From contig NZ_JAPUVI010000085.1 in assembly GCF_029255285.1 (NCBI RefSeq), positions 1-64,000 on the forward strand: a stretch of 64,000 nt of DNA, given 5' to 3'. The position numbers were made by a program, and so were the translations under genes. The number at the start of each line of letters is the position of its first letter. The stretch's first letter is position 1. The notes under the pieces are model-generated. The model was not told the origin of the DNA, did no database searches, and saw nothing but the letters and a program-made list of their open reading frames with translations. The stretch comes from Accumulibacter sp. Its GTDB lineage: Bacteria; Pseudomonadota; Gammaproteobacteria; Burkholderiales; Rhodocyclaceae. Shown here piece after piece: positions 36,163-45,412 of this stretch.

Positions 36163-38968
36163 CTTCGCCGTAAAGGTTGCTCACGCAGCGCCCGCACAGT
36201 CCGGGGTGCTCGGGCTGTCGCCCGACATCGTCGCGCACGTGCCAGCAGCGCTCGCACTTGGCGTGCGGCAGCGGTGCGCAGAACAATTGCTCGGTGGCGT
36301 CGTCGATCACCGCGGTCTGCGAGCAAATGAGGACGAAGCGCAGGTCGTCACGGAGCGAAGCCAGAATCGCGTATTTTTCGCCGTGGCAATGCAGGCGGAC
36401 TTCGGCCTGCAGCGACGAACCGATCTTGCCGTCGATGCGAAGATCTTCGAGCGCGCGCAGAACCTCCGCGCGATAGCCGCGGATCTTGCCCCATTTGTCG
36501 AGTAAGTCGCCTTCGTTGGCTGGCGCCGGCAACGGCTGCCAGGTCTGCAGCATGATCGACGGCGCCTGGCCGCCGCCCGCGAGCTGCCAGATCTCTTCGG
36601 CGGTGAACGAAAGAACCGGCGCCATCAGCTTGACGAAGCATTGCAGGATGTGCCACAGGGCACATTGCGCCGAACGGCGCGCCGCGGACCCGGCGGCCGT
36701 GGTGTAGAGCCGGTCCTTGAGGATGTCGAGATAGAAGCCGCCAAGGTCTTCCGAACAGAAAGTTTGCAGCGACTGGACGACGCGGTGGAATTCGAACTTT
36801 TCGTAATCGGCCGTGCACTGCGCTTGCAGCTGCCGCGTCATGGCCAGCGCGTAGCGGTCGATTTCCAGCCACTCTTCGATCGCCAGCATGTGCCGCGCGG
36901 GGTCGAAGTCGGAGGTGTTGGCGAGCAGAAAGCGCAGCGTGTTGCGGATGCGTCGATAGGCTTCGACGACGCGTTTGAGAATCTCGTCGGAGATCGACAA
37001 TTCGCCCGAGTAGTCGGTGGCGGCGACCCAGAGACGCAGAATGTCGGCGCCGAGCGTGTCGACGATCTTTTGTGGGGCGATCACGTTGCCCTTCGATTTC
37101 GACATCTTGAGGCCCTTGCCGTCGACCACAAAGCCGTGCGTCAGCAAAGCCTGGTACGGCGCGCGGCCATCCATCGCGCAGCCGATCAGCAGAGAACTCT
37201 GAAACCAGCCGCGATGCTGGTCGGAACCTTCGAGGTAGAGATCGGCCGGGTAGGCCAGTTCGGCCTCATGCGAGCCGCGCAGGACGCTCGAGTGCGTGGC
37301 GCCGGAATCGAACCAGACATCGAGCGTATCGTTCATCTTGCGATAGAGCGCCGCTTCGCTGCCCAACAGTTCGCTCGCTTCGAGGGCGAACCAGGCTTCG
37401 ATGCCTGCCTTCTCGACACGTTGCGCGACGGCTTCGGTCAACTCCGCCGTACGCGGATGCAAGGCACCCGTTTCGCGATGCAGGAAGAAGGGCAGAGGAA
37501 CCCCCCAGTTGCGCTGGCGGGAAACGCACCAGTCCGGGCGCGTCCTGATCATTGCTTCGAGACGCGCGCGGCCCCAGGTCGGGAAGAACTGCGTCTCGTC
37601 GACTGCCCGCTCGGCACACCAGCGCAGCGTCGGAGCTTCCTCATCGCAAGGTGACGACGACTCGCCGTGCGAAGTCGGCCGGTGCTCCATGCCGACGAAC
37701 CACTGTGTCGTCGCCCGGAAGATGATTGGCGTCTTGTGCCGCCAGCAGTGCGGGTAGCTGTGCTGGATCTGCTCCGTATGCAGCAGGCGTCCATTGGCCG
37801 CAAGCTCCTCGATGACCAAGGGGTTGGCGTCCCAGACGCTTCTTCCCGTGAGTTCGCCGACGCTCAGGGCCGGCGTGCCAGCGACGAAGTTGCCGTCGTC
37901 GGCGACCGGGTTGTTGACCGGAAGTCCGTAGGCTTTGCCGATCAGGTAGTCGTCGGTACCGTGCGCCGGCGCCGTATGCACCAGTCCGGTTCCCGCCTCG
38001 AGCGTCACGTGTCGGCCGCAAATGATCGCCACGTCGCGCGACTGGAAAGGGTGCTTGAGCAGGATCTGTTCGAGCGCCGTGCCTTTCGCCGAACCGAGCA
38101 CCATCCCGGTCAGCGAGTAGCGTTGCAGGCAGGCGCCGGCCAACTCGCGCGCCAGGATCAGCGCTCCTTTGCCGGTGTCGATCAGGTCGTAGTCGAAGTC
38201 GGGGTGGACGCTGATCGCCTCGTTGGCCGGCAAGGTCCAGGGAGTGGTCGTCCAGATCGGGGCGAAGGCCGGACCACGCAGGTGGGTCAGGCCGAAAGCC
38301 CGCGCCACCTTGTCGGCGTGATTGGCGTGGACTTCGAAGGCGACGTCGATGGCGGCCGATGTCTTGTCTTCGTACTCGACTTCCGCCTCGGCCAGCGCCG
38401 AACGGCAATCGAGACACCAGTTGACCGGTTTGAGGCCCTGGTAGAGGTAACCTTTGTCGAGGATCCGGCCGAGCGCACGGATTTCGTCGGCTTCGGTCCT
38501 GAAGTTCATCGTCAGGTAAGGCTGGTCCCAATCGCCGAGCACACCGAGGCGGATGAAATCCTTCTTCTGACGTTCGATCTGCTCGCCAGCGAAGGCGCGG
38601 CAAAGTTCGCGCACTTGCACGGCAGGCAGGTGCTTGCCGTGCAGTTTCTCGATCTGGTGTTCGATCGGCAGGCCATGGCAGTCCCAGCCCGGGACGTAGG
38701 GTGCGTCGAAGCCGGCCAGGGTTTTCGAACGGACGATGATGTCCTTGAGAATCTTGTTGACCGCGTGCCCGATATGGATGTCACCGTTGGCGTAAGGCGG
38801 ACCGTCGTGCAGAACGAAGCGCGGGCGCCCCTGCGAGGCTTGGCGGATGCTCTGATAGATTTGGTTTTCCTGCCAGGCGGCGACCCAGCGCGGCTCGCGT
38901 TTGGCGAGGTCGCCGCGCATCGGGAAGGGCGTGTCGGTCAGGTTGAGGGTTTTCTTGTAGTCGGCCAT
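36140..38968 (-). CDS. ileS: Isoleucyl-tRNA synthetase
   Basis: Charges tRNA-Ile, with editing of valine. About 942 residues, the normal bacterial size. The class I motifs are HIGH (in [12 protein letters not shown]) and KMSKS (in [10 protein letters not shown]). The editing domain lies between, with [14 protein letters not shown] and [10 protein letters not shown]. The C-terminal zinc-finger is [10 protein letters not shown]...CGRCVSN, which needs the Cys residues present here. An insertion rich in Ser, Glu and Pro lies between the editing domain and [11 protein letters not shown] (around 432-455). The preferred start is ATG at 38968. Transcribed from the ribF side, it overlaps lspA and is separated from ribF by 8 bp. 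Confidence 0.97.
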   Translation of the reverse strand: MADYKKTLNLTDTPFPMRGDLAKREPRWVAAWQENQIYQSIRQASQGRPRFVLHDGPPYANGDIHIGHAVNKILKDIIVRSKTLAGFDAPYVPGWDCHGLPIEHQIEKLHGKHLPAVQVRELCRAFAGEQIERQKKDFIRLGVLGDWDQPYLTMNFRTEADEIRALGRILDKGYLYQGLKPVNWCLDCRSALAEAEVEYEDKTSAAIDVAFEVHANHADKVARAFGLTHLRGPAFAPIWTTTPWTLPANEAISVHPDFDYDLIDTGKGALILARELAGACLQRYSLTGMVLGSAKGTALEQILLKHPFQSRDVAIICGRHVTLEAGTGLVHTAPAHGTDDYLIGKAYGLPVNNPVADDGNFVAGTPALSVGELTGRSVWDANPLVIEELAANGRLLHTEQIQHSYPHCWRHKTPIIFRATTQWFVGMEHRPTSHGESSSPCDEEAPTLRWCAERAVDETQFFPTWGRARLEAMIRTRPDWCVSRQRNWGVPLPFFLHRETGALHPRTAELTEAVAQRVEKAGIEAWFALEASELLGSEAALYRKMNDTLDVWFDSGATHSSVLRGSHEAELAYPADLYLEGSDQHRGWFQSSLLIGCAMDGRAPYQALLTHGFVVDGKGLKMSKSKGNVIAPQKIVDTLGADILRLWVAATDYSGELSISDEILKRVVEAYRRIRNTLRFLLANTSDFDPARHMLAIEEWLEIDRYALAMTRQLQAQCTADYEKFEFHRVVQSLQTFCSEDLGGFYLDILKDRLYTTAAGSAARRSAQCALWHILQCFVKLMAPVLSFTAEEIWQLAGGGQAPSIMLQTWQPLPAPANEGDLLDKWGKIRGYRAEVLRALEDLRIDGKIGSSLQAEVRLHCHGEKYAILASLRDDLRFVLICSQTAVIDDATEQLFCAPLPHAKCERCWHVRDDVGRQPEHPGLCGRCVSNLYGEGEARACA

Positions 38969-38976
38969 AGGGGTTC

Positions 38977-39900
38977 TCACAACTGGAAGTAGGCTTTCGC
39001 CGCTTCGACGTCGCGCGCGATCTGCGCTTTCAGTGCGTCGAAATCGGGAAATTTTGCTTCGTCACGCAGCTTGTGCAGGAAGCGGACGTTCAGATGAGCG
39101 CCATAGATGTCGCCACAGAAGTCGAGCAGGTGGACCTCGAGCAACGGGCGAACGACCTGGTTGGCCGTTGGCCGGTAGCCCAGGTTGGCGGCACCGCGCA
39201 GGGGTCCGCCGGGGAGTCCCTTGACTTCGACGGCGAACACGCCCTGCAGCGGCGGTCGCTCGTGCTTGATGCGGATGTTGGCCGTGGCGAACCCGAGTTG
39301 CCGCCCGAATTTGTCGCCATGGACGACGCGGCCGTCGATCGAGTAGGGCCGGCCGAGCAGACGCGCGGCATGTTCGAGCCGGCCTGCCTGGAGCGCATCG
39401 CGGACCGCCGAACTCGAAGCACGCTCGCCGTCCAGCGTGACGCTCGCCATGGCTTCCACTTGAAAGCCATGGTACTCACCGGCCTCGCGCAACAGCGCGA
39501 AATCACCGGATCGCCGGGCGCCGAAACGAAAGTCGTCGCCGACGATCAGATGCCTGACGCGCAGGGAATTGACCAGCACACGCTCGATGAACTGCTCGGG
39601 GCTCAAGGCGGCAAAACTCGCGTTGAAGTGGCAGACGCAAGCCAGATCGACCCCGTCGTCGGCGATCAGTTCGAGTTTTTCCCGCAGTGTGGACAAGCGC
39701 GAAGGCGCCGATTCGGGCGCGAAGAACTCCCGTGGGTGCGGCTCGAAAGTCAGCACGGCTGCCGGCAGGCCAGCCGTCGCCGCCACGGCCGTCAGGCGGG
39801 CAAGCAGCGCGCGGTGGCCGAGATGCACGCCATCGAAATTTCCTATGGTGAGTACGGTGGCACCGGGCGCTGCCTGTGAGAAGCCACGATAGACAAGCAT
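38977..39900 (-). CDS. ribF: Bifunctional riboflavin kinase/FAD synthetase
   Basis: Makes FMN and then FAD from riboflavin. 307 residues. The N-terminal adenylyltransferase (nucleotidyltransferase fold) has the [13 protein letters not shown] motif and [10 protein letters not shown], plus the [10 protein letters not shown] segment; the C-terminal riboflavin kinase has [13 protein letters not shown] and the [18 protein letters not shown] ending. The start was taken as ATG at 39900; a much longer upstream frame exists but runs into the opposite promoter region. First gene of the ribF-ileS-lspA-fkpB-ispH operon; divergent from ccoI with a 262-bp gap. Confidence 0.96.
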   Translation of the reverse strand: MLVYRGFSQAAPGATVLTIGNFDGVHLGHRALLARLTAVAATAGLPAAVLTFEPHPREFFAPESAPSRLSTLREKLELIADDGVDLACVCHFNASFAALSPEQFIERVLVNSLRVRHLIVGDDFRFGARRSGDFALLREAGEYHGFQVEAMASVTLDGERASSSAVRDALQAGRLEHAARLLGRPYSIDGRVVHGDKFGRQLGFATANIRIKHERPPLQGVFAVEVKGLPGGPLRGAANLGYRPTANQVVRPLLEVHLLDFCGDIYGAHLNVRFLHKLRDEAKFPDFDALKAQIARDVEAAKAYFQL

Positions 39901-39931
39901 TGGAGGCTGGAGGCGACGGACAAAACATGCG

Positions 39932-39937
39932 ATTATA
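39932..39937 (-). promoter_or_regulatory. -10 element of the ribF operon promoter
   Basis: A perfect TATAAT on the minus strand, about 32 bp upstream of the ribF ATG. No good -35 hexamer is evident at 16-18 bp, so this would be a weak or activator-dependent promoter. Confidence 0.4.
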
Positions 39938-40136
39938 ACCGGCTTTACACGCCGCCGACGTGTATCGAGACGATGCCTCAGCGCTGCTCCGGGTGTTTCA
40001 GCACCACGGGCGGCCGGTATTTTTGTTGTCCCGCCAACGGTAACGGCGAAGCTGGACGCTCCCGACGATGAGAACCATGCCGCGTTTCGGTCATTCTGCC
40101 AAGCGCTTTTCCGCCAGTGGGCAAACGGCGTTCCCA

Positions 40137-40154
40137 GAGCCGCTTTGGCGGCTC
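40137..40154 (+). other. Hairpin just upstream of the ccoI start
   Basis: GAGCCGC and GCGGCTC pair around a TTTG loop, with the 3' arm ending 8 nt before the ccoI ATG. It overlaps the expected ribosome-binding region; no good Shine-Dalgarno sequence is otherwise seen. Confidence 0.5.
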
Positions 40155-40162
40155 GCCGATTC

Positions 40163-42625
40163 ATGACGATTGGCAATTGTTACCATTGTGGTCAGGCCGT
40201 GCCAAGCGGCGTCGAACTTGCCGTCAACATCGACGGTGAGCAGCGCCTGGTGTGCTGCGGCGGTTGTCAGGCAGTCGCCCAGGCGATCGTGGCGAACGGG
40301 CTGGCGGACTACTATCGGCACCGTGACGCCTTGCCCGATGCGCCGCGTGAGGCGCTGCCGGCGATCGTCGACCGCCTGCAACTCTATGATCACGCCGATT
40401 TCCAGAAGAGTTTCGTGCGTCTCGTCGCGGACGGTAGCGGCGAGCGTGAGGCGGCGCTGATTCTCGAAGGAATTACCTGCTCGGCCTGCATCTGGCTTAA
40501 TGAGCAGCATCTTTCTCAACTCGTCGGCGTCACCGCGGTCGATATCAACTACGCGACGCGGCGTGCCCGGGTGCGCTGGGACGAGCAGCGCATCAAGCTG
40601 TCAGCGATCCTGGCGGCGATCGCCGCGATCGGCTACCGCGCCTACCCCTACGATGCGGCAAGAAGCGAGGAACTGGCGCGCACGGAGCGACGCAAGGCGT
40701 TATGGCGGGTATTCGTCGCTGGTTTCGGCATGATGCAGGTCATGATGTACGCCGTTCCGGTGTATCTGGCCGGTGACGGTGAGATGACGCGGGAGGTCGA
40801 GCAACTGATGCGCTGGGCGAGCCTGGCGCTGACGCTGCCGGTTATCGGCTATTCAGCGGCGCCCTTTTTCGGCAATGCCTGGCGCGATCTTCGGCTGCAC
40901 CGTGTGGGCATGGACGTCCCCGTTGCTCTGGGAATCGGTGCCGCCTTTGCCGCCAGCGTATGGGCGACGCTGACCGCCAGCGGGGAGGTCTATTTCGACT
41001 CCGTGACGATGTTCATCTTCTTCTTGCTCAGCGGGCGTTTTTTGGAAATGACCGCTCGTCAGCGCGCGGTCAGCGTTACCGAGTCCTTGGCCAAGCTGAG
41101 GCCGAACATGGCGACGCGCCTGCCGGGCTTTCCCGCGCGACGCGAGGGCGAGCAGGTCGTGGCGGCCGATTTGCAGCCGGGGGACATCGTTCTGGTGCGG
41201 CCCGGCGAGACGATTCCGGCCGACGGGCAGGTGCTCGAAGGCGAGAGCCGCGCCGACGAAGCGCTGCTGACCGGCGAAAGCGTACCAGTCCGCAAGCGTC
41301 CGGGGGACGCCGTGACCGGTGGTGCGCTCAACATCGAAAGCCCTTTGCTGGTCGAAGTCACGCAGGTCGGCGAGGCGACGCGTCTGTCGGCCATCGTTCG
41401 TCTGATGGAGCGCGCGGCGACCGAGAAGCCCCGGATCGTCGAGCTCGCCGACCGGATTGCCGGTCGTTTCATCGTCAGCTTGCTGGTCCTCGCGACCGTC
41501 GTGGCGATTGTCTGGTCGTACGTCGATCCGGCACAGGCGCTGTGGGTAACCGTTTCCGTTCTCGTCGTGACCTGTCCCTGCGCGCTGTCGCTCGCCACCC
41601 CGGTAGCGCTAACGGTCGCCACGGGTGCGATGGCGAGGAGCGGCTTGCTAGTGACACGCAGTCATGCCGTCGAGACGCTGGCGCGCGCCAATCATTTCGT
41701 CTTCGACAAGACCGGCACGCTGACCAGCGGCCGCATGCGATTGCTGTCCGTCCTGACGCTTGGCAAGCTCGACCGGGAGGCTAGCCTGGCGCTGGCGGCC
41801 GCTCTCGAGCAGGCGTCGGAGCATCCGATAGGCGCCGCGCTGCGGGAGGCAAGCCTGGGGCGTGACTTGCCGAAGCTCGATTCGCTGATCAACGAGCCCG
41901 GTTGCGGGATCAGCGCCATCCATGACGGTCGCCACCTTCGCCTTGGCCGGACGGATTACGTCGGTGCCTTGCACGACGAACCCCTGCCGGAGGCCGCACA
42001 GATCATGCTCGGACTGGGCGACACAGTGATCGCTCTGGGTGACGAGGCGGGGTGGATGGCGCTCTTTCGCTTGGGTGACGAATTGCGGCCGGAAGCGGCG
42101 GGCATGGTCGCGGCTTTACGGCAAGCTGGTCTGCGGGTGGCCTTGCTGACTGGCGACGCAGCGCCGGCTGCCCGCCGCGTAGCGCTGGCGCTGAGGATAG
42201 ACGAGCTGCAGGCGGAGGCGTCGCCACAGGCCAAGCAGGACTACGTCCGCCGCTTGCAGGCAAACGGCGCCATCGTGGCGATGATCGGTGACGGCGTGAA
42301 TGACGCGCCGGTGCTGGCACAGGCGCAGGTGTCGGTGGCCATGGGCAGCGGCTCACAGTTGGCGCGTACGCAGGCCGACCTGGTGCTGCTTTCCGAAAAC
42401 CTCGATCACCTGCGCCGAGGTTTGCTCCTGGCTCGCCGGGCGCTGCGGATCCTCCGGCAGAATCTGATCTGGTCGTTCGTTTACAATCTGGTAGCACTGC
42501 CGCTCGCGATGACCGGCTTCATCACGCCATGGATGGCAGGCATAGGTATGTCTGCGAGTTCCCTGCTGGTGGTGGCGAATTCGCTACGCTTGCAGAAGAT
42601 CGGTGGCCGCAGAATCGATTGCTGA
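40163..42625 (+). CDS. ccoI: Cu+ P-type ATPase CcoI/FixI (cbb3 oxidase copper loading)
   Basis: CcoI delivers copper for the CcoN haem-copper site of cbb3 oxidase. 820 residues. An N-terminal metal-binding region with CYHCG and CCGGCQAV is followed by an HMA domain with GITCSAC. Then come helices, the copper-translocating CPC (TCPCALSLATP, about 469-479), the phosphorylation site DKTGTLT (about 514), and the ATP-binding hinge GDGVNDAP (about 709). A TTG at 40145 would add six residues. The order ccoI-ccoS-ccoNOQP-ccoG-ccoH places it at the head of the locus, ending in overlap with ccoS. No FNR box was found in front of it. Confidence 0.93.
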   Translation: MTIGNCYHCGQAVPSGVELAVNIDGEQRLVCCGGCQAVAQAIVANGLADYYRHRDALPDAPREALPAIVDRLQLYDHADFQKSFVRLVADGSGEREAALILEGITCSACIWLNEQHLSQLVGVTAVDINYATRRARVRWDEQRIKLSAILAAIAAIGYRAYPYDAARSEELARTERRKALWRVFVAGFGMMQVMMYAVPVYLAGDGEMTREVEQLMRWASLALTLPVIGYSAAPFFGNAWRDLRLHRVGMDVPVALGIGAAFAASVWATLTASGEVYFDSVTMFIFFLLSGRFLEMTARQRAVSVTESLAKLRPNMATRLPGFPARREGEQVVAADLQPGDIVLVRPGETIPADGQVLEGESRADEALLTGESVPVRKRPGDAVTGGALNIESPLLVEVTQVGEATRLSAIVRLMERAATEKPRIVELADRIAGRFIVSLLVLATVVAIVWSYVDPAQALWVTVSVLVVTCPCALSLATPVALTVATGAMARSGLLVTRSHAVETLARANHFVFDKTGTLTSGRMRLLSVLTLGKLDREASLALAAALEQASEHPIGAALREASLGRDLPKLDSLINEPGCGISAIHDGRHLRLGRTDYVGALHDEPLPEAAQIMLGLGDTVIALGDEAGWMALFRLGDELRPEAAGMVAALRQAGLRVALLTGDAAPAARRVALALRIDELQAEASPQAKQDYVRRLQANGAIVAMIGDGVNDAPVLAQAQVSVAMGSGSQLARTQADLVLLSENLDHLRRGLLLARRALRILRQNLIWSFVYNLVALPLAMTGFITPWMAGIGMSASSLLVVANSLRLQKIGGRRIDC

Positions 42626-42831
42626 TGGAAACACTGTACCTGTTGATACCCATTTCGGTGCTCCTCGTCTTTCTGATCGGTATCGCGTTCTGGTGGTCCT
42701 TGCGTAGCGGTCAGTTCGACGACCTGGAAGGGCCAGCCTACCGCATCCTGATGGACGACGATCGACCGCCAACGGAATCGTCGACGGATCCGCCGGCCCA
42801 GTCGTTCGATACGCGGCGCGAAGCAGACTGA
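42625..42831 (+). CDS. ccoS: cbb3-type oxidase assembly protein CcoS
   Basis: A 68-residue single-span membrane protein starting METLYLLIPISVLLVFLIGIAF, with WWSLRSGQFDDLEGPAYRIL right after the helix: the canonical CcoS segment. CcoS is needed for maturation (haem and copper incorporation) of cbb3 oxidase. Its ATG overlaps the ccoI stop (TGATG), giving translational coupling. A longer frame from 42529 exists but lies inside ccoI. The tail of about 25 residues is Pro/Ser/Asp-rich. Confidence 0.92.
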   Translation: METLYLLIPISVLLVFLIGIAFWWSLRSGQFDDLEGPAYRILMDDDRPPTESSTDPPAQSFDTRREAD

Positions 42832-42862
42832 AGGCGGCCGCCGACAGCAATCGGAGCATCTC

Positions 42863-42904
42863 TTGACCTAGGTCAAGACCTGTCGCCGCTTGGGTCGGGA
42901 TAAT
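42863..42904 (+). promoter_or_regulatory. FNR/ANR-type box with -10 element (P1)
   Basis: TTGACCTAGGTCAA (42863-42876) is a perfect palindrome close to the FNR consensus TTGAT-N4-ATCAA. GATAAT lies at 42899-42904, exactly 22 bp further, which centres the box near -41.5 as in class II FNR promoters. Predicted start about 42911. There is no protein gene before a strong terminator. Confidence 0.65.
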
Positions 42905-42910
42905 CCGCCC

Positions 42911-43004
42911 CATTGTCAGCGTCGTTGTTCCGCTTTTGGTCGCTGGGGTGGTAGAGGTCTTTCTCTGTTGGGGTTCGGGTGCGTTTCGACGCACCCCTTT
43001 TTTT
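42911..43004 (+). ncRNA. Candidate FNR-controlled small RNA
   Basis: The stretch between the P1 start and the terminator is about 94 nt long, with no plausible open frame (only a GTG start without a ribosome-binding site). The body contains U/C-rich segments such as TCTTTCTCT, which can form a small hairpin with the AGAG before it and which is complementary to Shine-Dalgarno-like AGAGAAAGA. It ends in a Rho-independent terminator with a UUCG loop and seven Ts, the usual 3' end of an Hfq-type sRNA. An alternative is an attenuated leader or the terminator of the ccoIS transcript. Confidence 0.5.
42977..43004 (+). terminator. Rho-independent terminator with UUCG tetraloop
   Basis: GGGTGCGT (42977-42984) and ACGCACCC (42989-42996) form an 8-bp stem around TTCG, followed by C and seven Ts. 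This is a very strong intrinsic terminator. Confidence 0.85.
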
Positions 43005-43039
43005 GCCTGCCCGTAACCCTTGCCTTGCGGTCGGGTCGC

Positions 43040-43081
43040 TTGATCTGTGTCAAATTGGCTTCCTGAAGGGTAGAATAGCAT
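43040..43081 (+). promoter_or_regulatory. FNR/ANR-type box and -10 for ccoNOQP (P2)
   Basis: TTGATCTGTGTCAA (43040-43053) matches TTGAT-N4-GTCAA. TAGCAT at 43076-43081 is 22 bp downstream; an overlapping TAGAAT at 43071-43076 is an alternative. Predicted start about 43088, with a leader of about 70 nt to ccoN. Low-oxygen induction of the high-affinity oxidase is expected. Confidence 0.65.
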
Positions 43082-43157
43082 CTCTAAAGTCAGTGCTCAG
43101 GATAAGGGCATTTGGGGCGGTGAAAGCCGGTTAATTGGTCGAGAAAGAGGTGAGTCC

Positions 43158-44585
43158 ATGTCGGTAACTCAGTCAACATACAACTACAAAGTCGTGCGGC
43201 AGTTCGCCGTGATGACCGTCATCTGGGGAATTGTCGGAATGCTGGTCGGCGTCATCATCGCTGCCCAACTGGTCTGGCCCGAGCTGAATTTGGGTTGGCT
43301 GCATTTCGGTCGACTACGCCCACTTCATACCAATGCGGTGATTTTTGCCTTCGGTGGCAGCGCGCTCTTTGCGACCTCTTACTATGTTGTCCAGCGCACC
43401 TGTCACACACGGATCTTCTCGGACGGCCTGGCGGCTTTCACTTTCTGGGGTTGGCAGTTGATTATCGTTCTGGCCGCCGTGACGTTGCCGTTGGGTATCA
43501 CGTCCGGCAAAGAGTATGCCGAACTCGAGTGGCCGATCGACATCCTGATCACTCTGGTCTGGGTTGCCTACGCCGTCGTTTTTTTCGGCACCATTGCCAA
43601 ACGCAAGGTCAGCCATATCTACGTCGCCAACTGGTTTTACGGCGGCTTCATTCTGGCCGTGGCTCTGCTGCATGTCGTCAATAGTGCCGCCATCCCGGTT
43701 TCGCTGACCAAGTCTTACTCGGCCTACGCCGGGGTACAGGATGCGATGGTTCAGTGGTGGTATGGCCATAATGCGGTCGGCTTTTTCCTCACCGCCGGCT
43801 TTCTCGGCATGATGTACTACTTCGTCCCGAAGCAGGCCGGGCGGCCGGTGTATTCGTATCGCTTGTCGGTGGTTCACTTCTGGGCGCTGATCTTCACCTA
43901 CATGTGGGCCGGTCCGCACCACCTGCACTACACCGCGCTGCCTGACTGGACCCAGTCCGTCGGCATGCTGTTCTCGCTGATTCTGCTCGCACCTTCATGG
44001 GGCGGCATGATCAACGGCGTAATGACTCTGTCGGGCGCTTGGCACAAGCTGCGTGACGATCCAATTCTCAAGTTCCTGATCACGTCGCTGTCGTTCTACG
44101 GCATGTCGACCTTCGAAGGCCCGATGATGGCCATCAAGACCGTCAACGCCTTGTCGCATTACACCGACTGGACGGTCGGTCACGTGCATTCGGGCGCCTT
44201 GGGTTGGGTGGCGATGGTTTCCATCGGCGCCATTTACTATCTCCTGCCGCGTCTGTTTGGCAAGCCCGAGATGTTCAGCGTCAAGTTGATCACCGTGCAC
44301 TTCTGGGTTGCGACGATCGGCGTCGTGCTGTACATCGCCTCGATGTGGATTGCTGGCGTCATGCAGGGACTGATGTGGCGGGCGGTCAACATCGACGGCA
44401 CACTGACCTACAGCTTCGTCGAATCGGTCAAGGCTTCGTATCCGTTCTGGGCGATCCGTTTTCTCGGGGGCCTTCTCTTCCTGGTCGGCATGTTGATCAT
44501 GGCCTACAACATGGTCAAGACGATCGCCGGTGGCCGGACAGTCGATGATGCGCTCGTCCTGCAACCCGCCGCTCATCACGCCTGA
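43158..44585 (+). CDS. ccoN: cbb3-type cytochrome c oxidase subunit I
   Basis: The catalytic haem-copper subunit, which reduces O2 to water with high affinity and pumps protons. 475 residues with about 12 transmembrane helices. The His ligands are visible: [41 protein letters not shown] and [14 protein letters not shown]. The long cbb3-specific helix end [14 protein letters not shown] is present. AGAGGTGA precedes the ATG. It is the first structural gene of ccoNOQP, 12 bp ahead of ccoO, and lies under the FNR-type promoter P2. Confidence 0.97.
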   Translation: MSVTQSTYNYKVVRQFAVMTVIWGIVGMLVGVIIAAQLVWPELNLGWLHFGRLRPLHTNAVIFAFGGSALFATSYYVVQRTCHTRIFSDGLAAFTFWGWQLIIVLAAVTLPLGITSGKEYAELEWPIDILITLVWVAYAVVFFGTIAKRKVSHIYVANWFYGGFILAVALLHVVNSAAIPVSLTKSYSAYAGVQDAMVQWWYGHNAVGFFLTAGFLGMMYYFVPKQAGRPVYSYRLSVVHFWALIFTYMWAGPHHLHYTALPDWTQSVGMLFSLILLAPSWGGMINGVMTLSGAWHKLRDDPILKFLITSLSFYGMSTFEGPMMAIKTVNALSHYTDWTVGHVHSGALGWVAMVSIGAIYYLLPRLFGKPEMFSVKLITVHFWVATIGVVLYIASMWIAGVMQGLMWRAVNIDGTLTYSFVESVKASYPFWAIRFLGGLLFLVGMLIMAYNMVKTIAGGRTVDDALVLQPAAHHA

Positions 44586-44597
44586 GAGGGAATCGAA

Positions 44598-45212
44598 ATG
44601 AAACTTACGCAAGATGCAATCGAACGCAATGTCGCGTTGATGGTGCTTCTGGTCCTTCTCGTCGTCAGCGTCGGTGGCCTGGTCGAAATCGTGCCGCTTT
44701 TTTTCCAGAAATCGACCACCGAGCCGGTGACCGGGCTCAAGCCCTATGACCCGGTCCGCTTGACGGGGCGTGACGTCTATATCCGCGAAGGCTGCTTCCT
44801 TTGCCACTCGCAGATGATTCGTCCCTTCCGCGCTGAAACCGAGCGCTACGGGCACTATTCGGTGGCCGGCGAGTTCGTCTACGATCATCCGTTCCAGTGG
44901 GGTTCGAAGCGTACGGGTCCCGATTTACACCGAGTCGGCGGCCGGTACTCCGATGAATGGCACCGCGCCCACCTGATCAACCCGCGTGACGTCGTTCCGG
45001 AATCCAATATGCCCGCGTTCGCTTTCCTTGAGAAGGCGCCGGCTGACGCAAACAGTATCGAGGGCAAGATGCGTGCCCTACGTGCGGTCGGTGTTCCCTA
45101 TTCCGACGAGGAGATCGCCGGAGCCAGGAAGCAGCTCGAGGGCAAGAGCGAACTCGACGCCCTGGTGGCCTACCTGCAGGGTATGGGCCTCGAAATGAAG
45201 AACGTGAAGTAG
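44598..45212 (+). CDS. ccoO: cbb3-type cytochrome c oxidase subunit II (mono-haem cytochrome c)
   Basis: 204 residues with an N-terminal membrane anchor ([23 protein letters not shown]) and one haem c site CFLCH (about residue 66, in [17 protein letters not shown]). The axial Met is probably in ESNMPAF. It passes electrons from CcoP's haems toward haem b in CcoN. The gene sits 12 bp after ccoN and 8 bp before ccoQ, with GAGAGGGA as ribosome-binding site. Length and motifs are standard. Confidence 0.97.
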   Translation: MKLTQDAIERNVALMVLLVLLVVSVGGLVEIVPLFFQKSTTEPVTGLKPYDPVRLTGRDVYIREGCFLCHSQMIRPFRAETERYGHYSVAGEFVYDHPFQWGSKRTGPDLHRVGGRYSDEWHRAHLINPRDVVPESNMPAFAFLEKAPADANSIEGKMRALRAVGVPYSDEEIAGARKQLEGKSELDALVAYLQGMGLEMKNVK

Positions 45213-45220
45213 GCGCGCGC

Positions 45221-45412
45221 ATGGACATCAACGATCTGCGCTCGATCGTAACAGTCGTTTCACTGTTGACCTTCCTGGGTGTGGTTTGGTGGGCCTACGG
45301 TGTGAAAGGCAACAAGCAGCGCTTCGAAGAGGCGGCCCAGCTGCCGTTCTTGGATGAGGCCGCGGACCGGGCCGAACTCGGCCTGGATCGCAACGGACAA
45401 AGGAAAGCATGA
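45221..45412 (+). CDS. ccoQ: cbb3-type oxidase subunit CcoQ/FixQ
   Basis: A 63-residue single-helix protein, MDINDLRSIVTVVSLLTFLG with a hydrophobic span to VVWWAYGVKGNK, then a polar tail. This is the usual CcoQ pattern; the subunit stabilises the cbb3 complex. It lies between ccoO and ccoP, and its TGA overlaps the ccoP ATG. The ribosome-binding site is weak, so translation probably couples to ccoO. Confidence 0.9.
   Translation: MDINDLRSIVTVVSLLTFLGVVWWAYGVKGNKQRFEEAAQLPFLDEAADRAELGLDRNGQRKA

Larger units (their letters stand above)
42832..43157 (+). promoter_or_regulatory. ccoS-ccoN intergenic region
   Basis: 326 bp without a protein gene. In order it holds an FNR box and -10 (42863-42904), a roughly 94-nt putative RNA, a UUCG terminator (42977-43004), and a second FNR box with -10 in front of ccoN (43040-43081). 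The individual entries follow. Confidence 0.7.

Noticed and set aside
37667-38992. A 441-codon plus-strand frame across ileS
   Set aside because: It is a shadow of the well-supported isoleucyl-tRNA synthetase.
42529-42624. A longer start for ccoS
   Set aside because: It would overlap ccoI's C-terminus by 32 codons without family likeness; the ATG at 42625 matches the CcoS consensus.
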